Source of the DNA: Tepidaquicella sp964564635 | GTDB taxonomy: Bacteria; Bacteroidota; Ignavibacteria; Tepidaquicellales; Tepidaquicellaceae | DNA: 64,000 bases | Direction of reading: 5' to 3' | NCBI GenBank assembly: GCA_964564635.1 | Contig: CAZMAR010000001.1 | Location: 620,001-684,000, forward strand | Part shown: in pieces, positions 1 to 7,692 of the stretch | How positions within the stretch are numbered: position 1 is the stretch's first letter | How the letters are laid out: every line of letters starts with the position of its first letter | Notes under the pieces: model-generated | Databases searched by the model: none | What the model was told of the DNA's origin: nothing | What the model saw: the letters and a program-made list of their open reading frames with translations, nothing else | Translations under genes and position numbers: made by a program

Positions 1-1842
1 GAAAAAAATCAGACAGATGATAAACATTTAGCAATCAAATCAATGAGCGGAGAGTACAACGAAGAAGAATTTCAAGCAATGTTAAAATTGTATGAAAAAA
101 CATTTAATGTAATTAAAGAGAACGAAGTTGTAAAAGGAAGAATAGTTGCAATTCATGGTGAAGATGTATTAATAGATATTGGCTCAAAGTCCGATGGTAG
201 AGTATCAATCAATGAATTTTCAGATCCAAATGAGCTTGTAATTGGAAATGAAGTAGAGGTATTTTTAGAGAAAATTGAAGATAAGGAAGGGCAATTAGTA
301 CTATCAAAGAAAAAAGCAGATTCCATTAAAAACTGGCATAAAATTGTTGAAGCATATAAAAATGGTACTATTATAAAGGGTAAATGCACAAAAAGAATTA
401 AAGGTGGATTTGTAGTTGATATAAATGGATTAAGTGCATTTCTCCCTGGCTCACAAATTGATACAAAACCTATAAGAGATTATGATGAATATGTAAACAA
501 AATTATGGACTTTAAAGTAATAAAAGTAAACAATGCTATTGAAAATATAATTGTCTCCCACAAAGTATTGATTGAAGAATCTATGGCAGGTCAAAGAGAG
601 GAATTGCTTAAGACAATTAAAAAGGGAATGGTGTTAAAAGCAACTGTTAAAGCAATTACAGATTTTGGTGTTTTCGTAGATTTAGGTGGATTGGATGGAT
701 TAATTCATATTACTGATCTATCCTGGGGAAGAATAAATCATCCAAGTGATGTTGTAAAACTTGATGATGAAATTGATGTATATGTAATAGAATTTGACGA
801 AGAAAAACAAAGAGTCTATCTCGGGTTAAAACAATTGCAACCACACCCATGGGAAAACATTCAGGAAAAATATAAAGTTGGCGATAAAGTATCAGGAAAA
901 GTTGTTTCCCTGACTGAATATGGTGCATTTATAGAAATTGAAAAAGGTATTGAAGGACTTATTCACATAAGTGAAATGTCTTGGACTCAGCATATTACTA
1001 ATCCAAGCCAGATGGTAACTATGGGTCAGGTTGTAGATGCACAGATTCTCAATATTGATTATGAAAACAGAAAACTCTCTCTTGGAATAAAACAACTGAC
1101 ACCAAATCCCTGGCAAAGTATTCTTGATAAATTCCCAATTGGAACTAAACAAAAAGGGAAAGTATGTAATATTCAAAACTTTGGAATATTCGTTGAGTTA
1201 GAGGAAGGGATTGATGGTTTAATTCATATTTCTGATTTATCCTGGACTAAGAAAATATTTAATTTAAATGAATTTGCAAAAGTTGGAGATGAAATTGAGG
1301 TTGTTATTTTAGGAATAGATATCCCCAATCAAAGAATTTCTCTGGGACATAAACAACTGTTCGAAAATCCATGGGACAAATTAGAAGAGAAATATAAACC
1401 AGGGTTTGAAACCGAATGCAAAATCGTAAGACCAATTGATAAGGGTGTTATAGTTGAATTACCTGATGATGTCCATGCGTTTATACCAGCATCACAATTC
1501 TCAATATCAACTATAAAAAATCTGTCAGAAACATTTAAACCAGATGAGAAATTAAAAGCTGAAGTAATAGAATTCGACAAATCAAACAAAAAGATAATAC
1601 TTTCTGTTATCGAATACCTGAAAGATAAAGACCAGAAAGAAATTGATGAATACATTGATAAATTTAAATTACCAAAGAAATTCACTGTAAAAGATTTAAT
1701 CGACAAGACCAGAAGTTATGAATCTGAGGTAATAGATTTTAAAATTGAAGATATAATTGGAGATGAAAATACAGCTATCAATTCACCACCTCCACAGGGC
1801 ACACCGAATAATACAGGAGACGACAAAGAAAATAAAAATTAA
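1..1842 (+). CDS. rpsA: 30S ribosomal protein S1, 5' end outside window
   Basis: Ribosomal protein S1 binds mRNA on the small ribosomal subunit and helps start translation. Six S1 (OB-fold) repeats are visible. Counted from the Met at base 43 they lie near residues 27-91, 108-176, 194-265, 279-351, 366-437 and 453-523, with the usual GVFVDL, GLIHI and SW signatures in repeats 3 to 5. The tail is short, acidic and Pro/Asn-rich. The reading frame is open from base 1 to the Met at 43 without a stop, and the peptide there is hydrophilic like the leader of related S1 proteins. The real start is therefore probably upstream of the window and the Met at 43 is internal. A strong hairpin terminator follows the stop codon. 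Confidence 0.95.
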   Translation, partial: EKNQTDDKHLAIKSMSGEYNEEEFQAMLKLYEKTFNVIKENEVVKGRIVAIHGEDVLIDIGSKSDGRVSINEFSDPNELVIGNEVEVFLEKIEDKEGQLVLSKKKADSIKNWHKIVEAYKNGTIIKGKCTKRIKGGFVVDINGLSAFLPGSQIDTKPIRDYDEYVNKIMDFKVIKVNNAIENIIVSHKVLIEESMAGQREELLKTIKKGMVLKATVKAITDFGVFVDLGGLDGLIHITDLSWGRINHPSDVVKLDDEIDVYVIEFDEEKQRVYLGLKQLQPHPWENIQEKYKVGDKVSGKVVSLTEYGAFIEIEKGIEGLIHISEMSWTQHITNPSQMVTMGQVVDAQILNIDYENRKLSLGIKQLTPNPWQSILDKFPIGTKQKGKVCNIQNFGIFVELEEGIDGLIHISDLSWTKKIFNLNEFAKVGDEIEVVILGIDIPNQRISLGHKQLFENPWDKLEEKYKPGFETECKIVRPIDKGVIVELPDDVHAFIPASQFSISTIKNLSETFKPDEKLKAEVIEFDKSNKKIILSVIEYLKDKDQKEIDEYIDKFKLPKKFTVKDLIDKTRSYESEVIDFKIEDIIGDENTAINSPPPQGTPNNTGDDKENKN

Positions 1843-1861
1843 TGATATATTTTGTTTTTAT

Positions 1862-1896
1862 AACCCGACCGTATATTTTTTACTGTCGGGTTTTTT
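1862..1896 (+). terminator. Rho-independent terminator of rpsA
   Basis: AACCCGAC (1862-1869) pairs with GTCGGGTT (1885-1892) around an AT-rich loop and runs into a T tract. It lies 20 bases after the rpsA stop. Confidence 0.85.
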
Positions 1897-1973
1897 ATTC
1901 TTTATATTGAAGTGAATAAAATGTTTTATATAACTAAATTTGTATAATTAATAATTTTATATATTAAGCGAAT

Positions 1974-2636
1974 ATGACGAAATATGGTAAAGATGTAATC
2001 GGAAAAGCATTTTATTTTTCAGCCCTATTAATAATTATCTCTTTCTTTATAAATATTAAATATCTGAGAATAATATTATTAATAACTGCATTATTAATTT
2101 TAGCATTTACTTTATTTTTTTTTAGAGATCCGGAAAGAAAAATTATAAATGAAAAAGAATCATTTAATTTAATTCTATCTCCTGCCGATGGCAAAATTGT
2201 AAAATCGGAAGTTGTTGAAAATCCATATAAGGAAATTTTATCTGATGAATCATATAACCTGATTAGTATATTTTTATCTCCTCTAAATGTTCATATAAAT
2301 AGAATACCAATCTCTGGGAAAATAATTTTTCTAAAACATATTGAAGGAAAGTTTAAAGCAGCATTTAAAGATAAATCATCTGATTTAAACGAAAGAACAG
2401 AAATTGCTATAGATACTGGTAAAAATATAATATTACTTAAACAGATTGCAGGATTTCTTGCAAGAAGAATAATTTGTGACTTAAGAGAAGGCGAAGAAGT
2501 GTTGTCTGGATTTAGGTTTGGTATGATTAGGTTTGGTTCACGGGTAGATTTATATATTCCTTTAAATGCAGAAATTAAAGTAAAAATCGGCGATAAAGTA
2601 AAAGCAGGACAATCAGTTATTGCAAAACTAATTTAG
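1974..2636 (+). CDS. psd: phosphatidylserine decarboxylase proenzyme, short type
   Basis: Makes phosphatidylethanolamine by decarboxylating phosphatidylserine at the inner membrane. At 220 residues it matches the short Psd subfamily. Two hydrophobic segments (about 12-27 and 31-50) anchor the N-terminus and are followed by FFRDPER, then SPADG at 69-73. The self-cleavage site is the Gly188-Ser189 pair in RFGSRVD, where the family cuts to make the pyruvoyl cofactor on the new alpha chain. The gene ends one base before pssA, the enzyme that makes its substrate, so the two are surely co-transcribed. A TAAATTTG element at 1935-1942 resembles the -7 box of Bacteroidetes promoters, but no convincing upstream element pairs with it. 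Confidence 0.92.
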   Translation: MTKYGKDVIGKAFYFSALLIIISFFINIKYLRIILLITALLILAFTLFFFRDPERKIINEKESFNLILSPADGKIVKSEVVENPYKEILSDESYNLISIFLSPLNVHINRIPISGKIIFLKHIEGKFKAAFKDKSSDLNERTEIAIDTGKNIILLKQIAGFLARRIICDLREGEEVLSGFRFGMIRFGSRVDLYIPLNAEIKVKIGDKVKAGQSVIAKLI

Positions 2637-2637
2637 A

Positions 2638-3354
2638 ATGATATTAAGTAAAAAATTTATACCGAGTCTATTTACAATATTAAATGCTTTTTGCGGCTTT
2701 CTCTCAATTATAGAATGTTCAAAAAATGAATTCAATTCATCTGCATTATTTATAATTTACGCAGGTATGTTTGACTTTTTTGATGGTATAATTGCAAGAT
2801 TCCTGAAATCATCAAGTAAATTCGGAGTTGAATTAGACTCACTCGCTGATGTTATCTCTTTTGGGTTAGCACCTTCCTTTTTAGTTTACAACATATATTT
2901 CCACCCTTATAATCAATTGGGAATTCTTTTTTCATCTCCTATTTTAATTTTTTCTGCTATAAGACTTGCAAGATTTAATGTTGAGCTTGTTGGAACTGAA
3001 AAAGATAAATTCTTCGGGCTTCCGGCTCCTGTGGTTGCTTTTACTTTATCCACTTACCTGCTTTTTTATCATAATAAGATTTTAACACCGGAATTTAGCA
3101 AATATACTTTATTCGCTCTCTCTATCCTTGTTCCAATATTAATGATTACCAAAATTGAATATATGGTATTTCCCAAAATAAATAAAAAATTTATTAGAGT
3201 ACATCCTTATAAATTCTCATTACTAATTGCTATTATTGTAATTTCAATAATATCAAAAGGATATGCGGTTTTTCCCTTATGTATTCTATACATCATTTCA
3301 GGGGTTTTCAACGAAACAAAAAGAATTGTTATAAAAAATCTTAAAAAAAATTAA
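2638..3354 (+). CDS. pssA: CDP-diacylglycerol--serine O-phosphatidyltransferase
   Basis: Integral membrane enzyme that joins CDP-diacylglycerol and serine to give phosphatidylserine, which Psd then decarboxylates. The CDP-alcohol phosphotransferase signature DGxxARx8Gx3Dx3D is complete: Asp49, Gly50, Ala53, Arg54, Gly63, Asp67 and Asp71. Several hydrophobic helices follow, and the 238-residue length is normal for bacterial PssA. Start ATG lies one base after the psd stop. The substrate could in principle be another alcohol, but pairing with psd makes serine by far the likeliest. Confidence 0.93.
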   Translation: MILSKKFIPSLFTILNAFCGFLSIIECSKNEFNSSALFIIYAGMFDFFDGIIARFLKSSSKFGVELDSLADVISFGLAPSFLVYNIYFHPYNQLGILFSSPILIFSAIRLARFNVELVGTEKDKFFGLPAPVVAFTLSTYLLFYHNKILTPEFSKYTLFALSILVPILMITKIEYMVFPKINKKFIRVHPYKFSLLIAIIVISIISKGYAVFPLCILYIISGVFNETKRIVIKNLKKN

Positions 3355-3472
3355 AAATATATTCGTTTCTACATTTTCATTATTAAAAAACTTTTGAAAG
3401 CACAAAATATATTTTTCCCCTTATTATAATTTATCTATCAAATAATAAATTAGAAAATAATATAATAATTAA

Positions 3473-4507
3473 TCATTGATTATTATCAAAAGTATCCGAC
3501 TCAATCCTTAATCTTCTTGAAATATCCTGAATGGAAGTAATATTTTCTAACAATTCAGGCAAGTATTCTGTCGCTGTTACAAAAGTCCACAAATATGCGA
3601 CGATAGAATAGAGTTCCCCAGCTGAAAATTCATCAAGTTCCACAGAGACATAAAGCACAACTAAAAAGATAATCAAAATAGAAATTCTAATTACAGAAAA
3701 ATTGAATGAACCCCAGCTCGCAATTTTTTTCTGCGGTTTGGCTAAATCATTAAAATATTTTGTAACTGTTACAGGATCCTTTTTGGAAAATACATCAAAA
3801 ATCTTTTCATAATCATCGTGGAATTCTTTTTGTAAAGGTTTTACCTTTTTGATATATAATTTGTTTGTATAGTATAAAGGTATAATTATCATAAGACAGG
3901 TAATTGAAAGTCTCCAGTCAAAATAATAAAGTGCAATTAACGCTCCAACTATATGAATAATATTTTCAATTATTTCCGGGGCTCTGTATTGTAAAAACAC
4001 TATGAATTGATATGATAACTCTACTCTTGCTGCTATTTTTGAAGTAGAAATATTTTCTTTAAATGAACTCCGGGATATTAGAGTTGCAATCTTATTATAT
4101 ATTTTAAGAAATATTTTCGGATCCACTATCCTTCTTAAAGCTCCAACACCTGAATTCATAATAAAGGCTAATAACCAAATCGAAAAAGGAAATAAGACTG
4201 AAACTTCAGGAGTTTCATTCACTTTAATTCTCAATGAATCAAATAATGACTTATCTTTCTCCTTGCTATACTCTTCTGTATAATATTCTTCATATTCTAA
4301 AAGTTGTTGTTTCTTCTCCTCTTCTGTTTTCGTCGTATCTTCTAATATCTTTTTCTCCTTTTTAACTACCTGCATTTCAATAACTGCATCAATTACTTTT
4401 CCAAATATATAAGGTTCTACAATCCACGCTAAATTTTCTATAATTACAAGACTTAAAGCAAAAATTATTAAGTTTCTGTAATTCTTAATTATGTTAATAA
4501 GTACCAT
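3473..4507 (-). CDS. ABC-exporter-type transmembrane domain protein lacking an ATPase domain
   Basis: 344 residues with the layout of a type-I ABC exporter membrane domain: hydrophobic segments near residues 12-30, 100-120, 185-230 and 270-310, and coupling-type cytoplasmic helices between. The protein stops just after the last membrane segment, where an exporter would continue into its nucleotide-binding domain; no Walker A, LSGG or Walker B is present, and no ATPase gene is adjacent. Between the first two membrane segments there is a long, highly charged Lys/Glu-rich stretch (about residues 45-95), much longer than in ordinary exporters. The gene is monocistronic. It may need an ATPase encoded elsewhere, or may have become a non-transport membrane protein. 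Family assignment is by overall pattern only. Confidence 0.6.
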   Translation of the reverse strand: MVLINIIKNYRNLIIFALSLVIIENLAWIVEPYIFGKVIDAVIEMQVVKKEKKILEDTTKTEEEKKQQLLEYEEYYTEEYSKEKDKSLFDSLRIKVNETPEVSVLFPFSIWLLAFIMNSGVGALRRIVDPKIFLKIYNKIATLISRSSFKENISTSKIAARVELSYQFIVFLQYRAPEIIENIIHIVGALIALYYFDWRLSITCLMIIIPLYYTNKLYIKKVKPLQKEFHDDYEKIFDVFSKKDPVTVTKYFNDLAKPQKKIASWGSFNFSVIRISILIIFLVVLYVSVELDEFSAGELYSIVAYLWTFVTATEYLPELLENITSIQDISRRLRIESDTFDNNQ

Positions 4508-4581
4508 AAGGACTTTTAAATTAATTCCATAAAAATTTATATTCTATATAAAATTAAATGTATTTTTTCTCCTGAAGTAAT

Positions 4582-4604
4582 AAACTTGACAATTTTTCAA
4601 GTTT
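4582..4604. repeat. perfect 8-bp inverted repeat overlapping the -35 box (candidate operator)
   Basis: AAACTTGA (4582-4589) and TCAAGTTT (4597-4604) are exact reverse complements with a 7-base spacer. There is no T tract after it, so it is not a terminator. It covers the -35 element of the promoter at 4586-4616, a place where a repressor would block transcription. Confidence 0.45.
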
Positions 4605-4616
4605 AAAATATCTTTG
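4586..4616 (+). promoter_or_regulatory. sigma-70-like promoter of the duplicated lipoprotein gene
   Basis: TTGACA at 4586-4591, a 17-base spacer, then TATCTT at 4609-4614. The same sequence extended, TATCTTTG, also fits the Bacteroidetes TAnnTTTG box. Transcription would start at about 4620-4623, on or next to the ATG at 4621, giving a leaderless or nearly leaderless mRNA. Confidence 0.55.
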
Positions 4617-4620
4617 AGTT

Positions 4621-5406
4621 ATGATATATAAAATTATAACTGCATTAGTTATTGCTTTAAGTATATTTTCCTGTAAAGGAGATAAAAATTTATCAAAAAT
4701 TTATAGATATCATTTAGGATTAAGGAATGAATTTAATATATGGATTGTAGATGGACAGTTAATAAGAAAAGAAATATTCTCTGATTTTATATATGGTGGC
4801 AATTCGGAAGTTTATAATTTCATTCCAGAGGGGGAAATCTGGATTGATAATTCAATCACTTCTGAAGAGTTGGAACTTACGATTGAGCATGAAATAAATG
4901 AATGTAAATTAATGAAAGAAACAGGTATGTCTTATTTAGATGCACACGATTCTTCTTTGGCAATTGAATTGCAAATGAGAAAGTACTATAGTGAATCCGC
5001 TAATAAATATGAAGCAACTCTTGACTCAGTTACTCCAATTGATTTAGATTCAGTGAAGGAAATTCCAACATTACCTGATAAAATAAAATTAAAAAATATT
5101 TACAGACAATTGTATTCTCAAACCGATAGTATTTCTGTTTGGATAGTAGATGGATTCAAGGTAAGGGGAGAAATATATCCAGATTTTGGATTCGGTGGAA
5201 ATTATCTTGAATTTTATTTTATCCCTCATAACGAAATCTGGATTGATTCGCAAATTTCCTGTGAAGAATTAATGTACACAATCGAATTTGAAAAAATTGA
5301 AATTTCCGAAATGAAAAAAGGTAAAAGTTATGATGATGCTTATGAATTTGCTCGCTCTGAAATATTAAAATTGCGTAACTCTAACAGTTTAGAGAGGCTT
5401 AAATAA
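4621..5406 (+). CDS. lipoprotein with two copies of an IWIVDG/EIWID domain, one with a HExxE-like site
   Basis: Exported lipoprotein: the signal ends in LSIFSC with the lipidated Cys at residue 18. Two homologous domains follow, about residues 36-122 and 169-252. Each has [IV]WIVDG, a GG pair, [FI]IPxxEIWID and EEL..TIE. Copy 1 then has His90-Glu91, a Glu three residues on and His109 in SYLDAHD, a pattern that looks like a metal site. In copy 2 the matching positions are Phe223 and Tyr241, so that site is lost. I recall related single-domain proteins but cannot name a family, and no activity is established. The gene stands alone behind its own promoter and inverted repeat. Confidence 0.6.
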   Translation: MIYKIITALVIALSIFSCKGDKNLSKIYRYHLGLRNEFNIWIVDGQLIRKEIFSDFIYGGNSEVYNFIPEGEIWIDNSITSEELELTIEHEINECKLMKETGMSYLDAHDSSLAIELQMRKYYSESANKYEATLDSVTPIDLDSVKEIPTLPDKIKLKNIYRQLYSQTDSISVWIVDGFKVRGEIYPDFGFGGNYLEFYFIPHNEIWIDSQISCEELMYTIEFEKIEISEMKKGKSYDDAYEFARSEILKLRNSNSLERLK

Positions 5407-5697
5407 TTTATCTTAAAGCAACTATTATCGAACTCAATCTTTTTTTCTTTTAATACAAAGCCTTTTAATTTAAAATAGTGGGAAAAATATTTTAATATTC
5501 TCCAAATTTTACCAATAACATAATTCAGATGTTATCAAAAATAATTTGGAACTGATTTAAATTTATATTTCAATTCTTATGGTTTATTTAGTTTTTTATA
5601 ATAATAAAACAAAGTCACTTAATTATATAAAAATTAATTGTTTATGTTATAAATTTTTTTTATATTTATTATATATAATAATTAGTTATCTAAGTTA

Positions 5698-6249
5698 TTG
5701 AAAAAAGAGATATTTTATTTACCAAATTTGTTGTCGTTAATCAGGATTTTGACTATTATACCTGTGAGTTTTATGATGCTAAATGATCTGGATAAGTTCC
5801 GTATTTATATAATTATACTATTAATTTTTATGTGGCTTACTGATACATTAGATGGATATATCGCAAGAAAATTTAATTTAATAACCGAAACAGGTAAAAT
5901 TATTGACCCTTTAGCAGATAAATTATGTATTATTGTAATAGGTATCATAGTGTTTAAACTTAATTTAATACCCTTGTGGTTCTTATTGGTAATTGTAATA
6001 AGAGATGTTCTAATTCTTTTATTTGGTTTGTATTCAACATTAAAATATAAAATTACATTGATGTCAAATTATCCAGGAAAGATTGCAGCGTTGATAATCG
6101 GTATAATTTTATTATTATCAATAACTAATATTGAACTTTTAAAAAAAATAAACAGTTATTTAATATATATATCTTTAATACTAATTATTTATTCTACATA
6201 TATTTATTTAAAAAGATTCTTAAAAACAATAGGAGATAAAAAATTATGA
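5698..6249 (+). CDS. pgsA: CDP-diacylglycerol--glycerol-3-phosphate 3-phosphatidyltransferase
   Basis: Committed step of phosphatidylglycerol synthesis, in the inner membrane. The CDP-alcohol phosphotransferase signature is intact: Asp52, Gly53, Ala56, Arg57, Gly66, Asp70 and Asp74. The N-terminal LPNLLSLIRI segment is typical of PgsA. The start is TTG at 5698; no ATG fits the expected N-terminus. The stop codon overlaps the ATG of the HU-type gene in an ATGA arrangement, so these are translationally coupled. The 290 bases before it are very AT-rich and I see no further gene there. Confidence 0.9.
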   Translation: MKKEIFYLPNLLSLIRILTIIPVSFMMLNDLDKFRIYIIILLIFMWLTDTLDGYIARKFNLITETGKIIDPLADKLCIIVIGIIVFKLNLIPLWFLLVIVIRDVLILLFGLYSTLKYKITLMSNYPGKIAALIIGIILLLSITNIELLKKINSYLIYISLILIIYSTYIYLKRFLKTIGDKKL

Positions 6250-6578
6250 CAAATGAACAAAATCAAACACGGGTACCAACGTTAACAAGAAAAGATGTAG
6301 AGAAAAAAATGGATGAAAAACTTGCCGGAAAGAAATTAACAAAAAAATTAATTGTTGACTCACTTTTTGAATCATTAAGAGAGTTGATAATGACAGCAAA
6401 CCCGGTGATAAGAATAGAAATAAGAGACTTTGGTGTTTTTGAAGTAAAAAAGACAAAACCAAAACCCAAAGCAAGAAATCTAAAAACCGGCGAATTTGTA
6501 TTTGTACCGGGTAGGAGAAAAATGCATTTTAAACCCGGAAAGATATTAAAGAATTTCCTTAAAGAAAAAACAGACTAA
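6246..6578 (+). CDS. HU/IHF-family DNA-binding protein
   Basis: Small basic nucleoid protein of 110 residues that bends DNA as a dimer. The family core is visible: an N-terminal helical part (TRKDVEKKMDEKL), then the beta-arm region with RDFGVFEV, KARNLKTGE and a GRRKMHFKPGK segment near the C-terminus. The first 12 or so residues extend beyond the classic HU start and the C-terminus is Lys-rich. It overlaps pgsA by four bases and is followed after 17 bases by ruvX, so it belongs to the pgsA operon. HU and IHF subunits cannot be told apart with confidence here. Confidence 0.88.
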   Translation: MTNEQNQTRVPTLTRKDVEKKMDEKLAGKKLTKKLIVDSLFESLRELIMTANPVIRIEIRDFGVFEVKKTKPKPKARNLKTGEFVFVPGRRKMHFKPGKILKNFLKEKTD

Positions 6579-6595
6579 TACGAAATCAAATTTTG

Positions 6596-7045
6596 ATGTC
6601 TGTAAATTTGAAGGATAAGTATCTGGCACTCGATTTCGGATTAAAAAGAATCGGGGTTGCAATAAGCGATGAGAATAAACTTATTGCATTTCCAAGAGAC
6701 CATTTTATAAATGAAAAAACGGTTTTCACAAAAATCATTCAATTAGCACAGTTAGAAAATATATCTAAAATTATATTAGGGTTACCACTAAATTTTAAAT
6801 CAAGAGAGACTGAGATAACAAAAAAAGCAAAAGAGTTTGGAAATAAACTTAATTTATTTATTGCATCAAAAAAACTTAATATAGAAGTTATATTTTTTGA
6901 TGAAAGATTTACAAGTTCAATTGCAAAAACTAAAATGATAAATTCTGATTACAGTAAAAAGAAGAGAAAAGATAAAGGTACTCTTGACTCTTTATCTGCA
7001 CAAATAATTCTACAAGATTTTTTAGATAAAGAAAAACTAAGTTAA
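6596..7045 (+). CDS. ruvX: Holliday-junction resolvase-like / pre-16S rRNA nuclease YqgF
   Basis: RNase H-fold nuclease thought to finish the 5' end of 16S rRNA. Visible signatures are LALDFGLKRIGVAISDE at the N-terminus with the first catalytic Asp, GLPLNF in the middle, FDERFTSSIA, and DSLSAQIILQDFL with the terminal Asp. The length, 149 residues, is normal. A TTG lies directly before the ATG at 6596; I chose the ATG. It sits 17 bases after the HU gene and 2 bases before the AlbA-domain gene. Confidence 0.9.
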   Translation: MSVNLKDKYLALDFGLKRIGVAISDENKLIAFPRDHFINEKTVFTKIIQLAQLENISKIILGLPLNFKSRETEITKKAKEFGNKLNLFIASKKLNIEVIFFDERFTSSIAKTKMINSDYSKKKRKDKGTLDSLSAQIILQDFLDKEKLS

Positions 7046-7047
7046 CA

Positions 7048-7692
7048 ATGTACCTCGTAGAACTTCATAATATAATAGAAAACGGGGAAAATTCGAAAGT
7101 AGAATTTAAGCGGAAGTTTTCAGAACCGGACAAAATTGCAAAGGAAATGGTTGCATTCGCAAATACAAAAGGTGGAATGATTCTATTCGGGGTAGATGAT
7201 GATAGGGAGATTGTTGGTATTGAAAGTGAAAAAGAGGAACTTGAATTGATTGATTTCGCTGCAAAGTTTCATTGCGAACCGGAAGTTGATTATAATACAG
7301 AAATTTTATGTATTAAAAATAAAGATGTCCTGATTATTCATATCCCCGAAAGTAAAAAGAAACCACATTATTTAATTAACGAATCTGATTCATCTCAAAA
7401 TAAAGTTTATATAAGGAATAAAGACAAAAGTATAATTGCTTCGAGAGAAACAGTAAGCATATTAAAATATTCCAACCCTGATTCAAAACCATTCATATTC
7501 TCTCTTGGGAAAACAGAAAAACAATTAATAGAAATTTTAAAAACAAAAGAAAGAATTACAGTAAAGGAATTCAAAAAACTTGCCAACCTGTCGGAAAGAA
7601 GAGCAAGTAGAACAATTGTAAATTTAATAAGAGCTGGAATTTTATTCCATCATTTAGATGGAGAATATGAGTATTTTACACTTATAGACTAA
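7048..7692 (+). CDS. AlbA_2/Schlafen-type putative DNA-binding protein
   Basis: Residues 1-130 form an AlbA_2 domain: SKVEFKRKF at the start, then EMVAFANTKGGMILFGVDDD, a very characteristic signature, and IHIPESKKKPHY. The C-terminal 70 residues look like a winged-helix segment (LIEILKTKERITVKEFKKLA). Proteins of this build are usually transcription-linked or defence-linked regulators, but the role of this one is unknown. It is the last gene of the pgsA operon, two bases after ruvX, and its stop codon overlaps the end of the convergent ftcD gene by four bases. Confidence 0.75.
   Translation: MYLVELHNIIENGENSKVEFKRKFSEPDKIAKEMVAFANTKGGMILFGVDDDREIVGIESEKEELELIDFAAKFHCEPEVDYNTEILCIKNKDVLIIHIPESKKKPHYLINESDSSQNKVYIRNKDKSIIASRETVSILKYSNPDSKPFIFSLGKTEKQLIEILKTKERITVKEFKKLANLSERRASRTIVNLIRAGILFHHLDGEYEYFTLID

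Noticed and set aside
892..1176. Antisense reading frames inside rpsA and other long genes
   Set aside because: They lie fully inside well-supported genes, have no family-like sequence, no ribosome sites and skewed composition; they are shadows of the coding strand.
43..1842. S1 protein starting at the Met at 43
   Set aside because: The frame is open from base 1 with sequence like S1 N-termini; the true start is probably outside.
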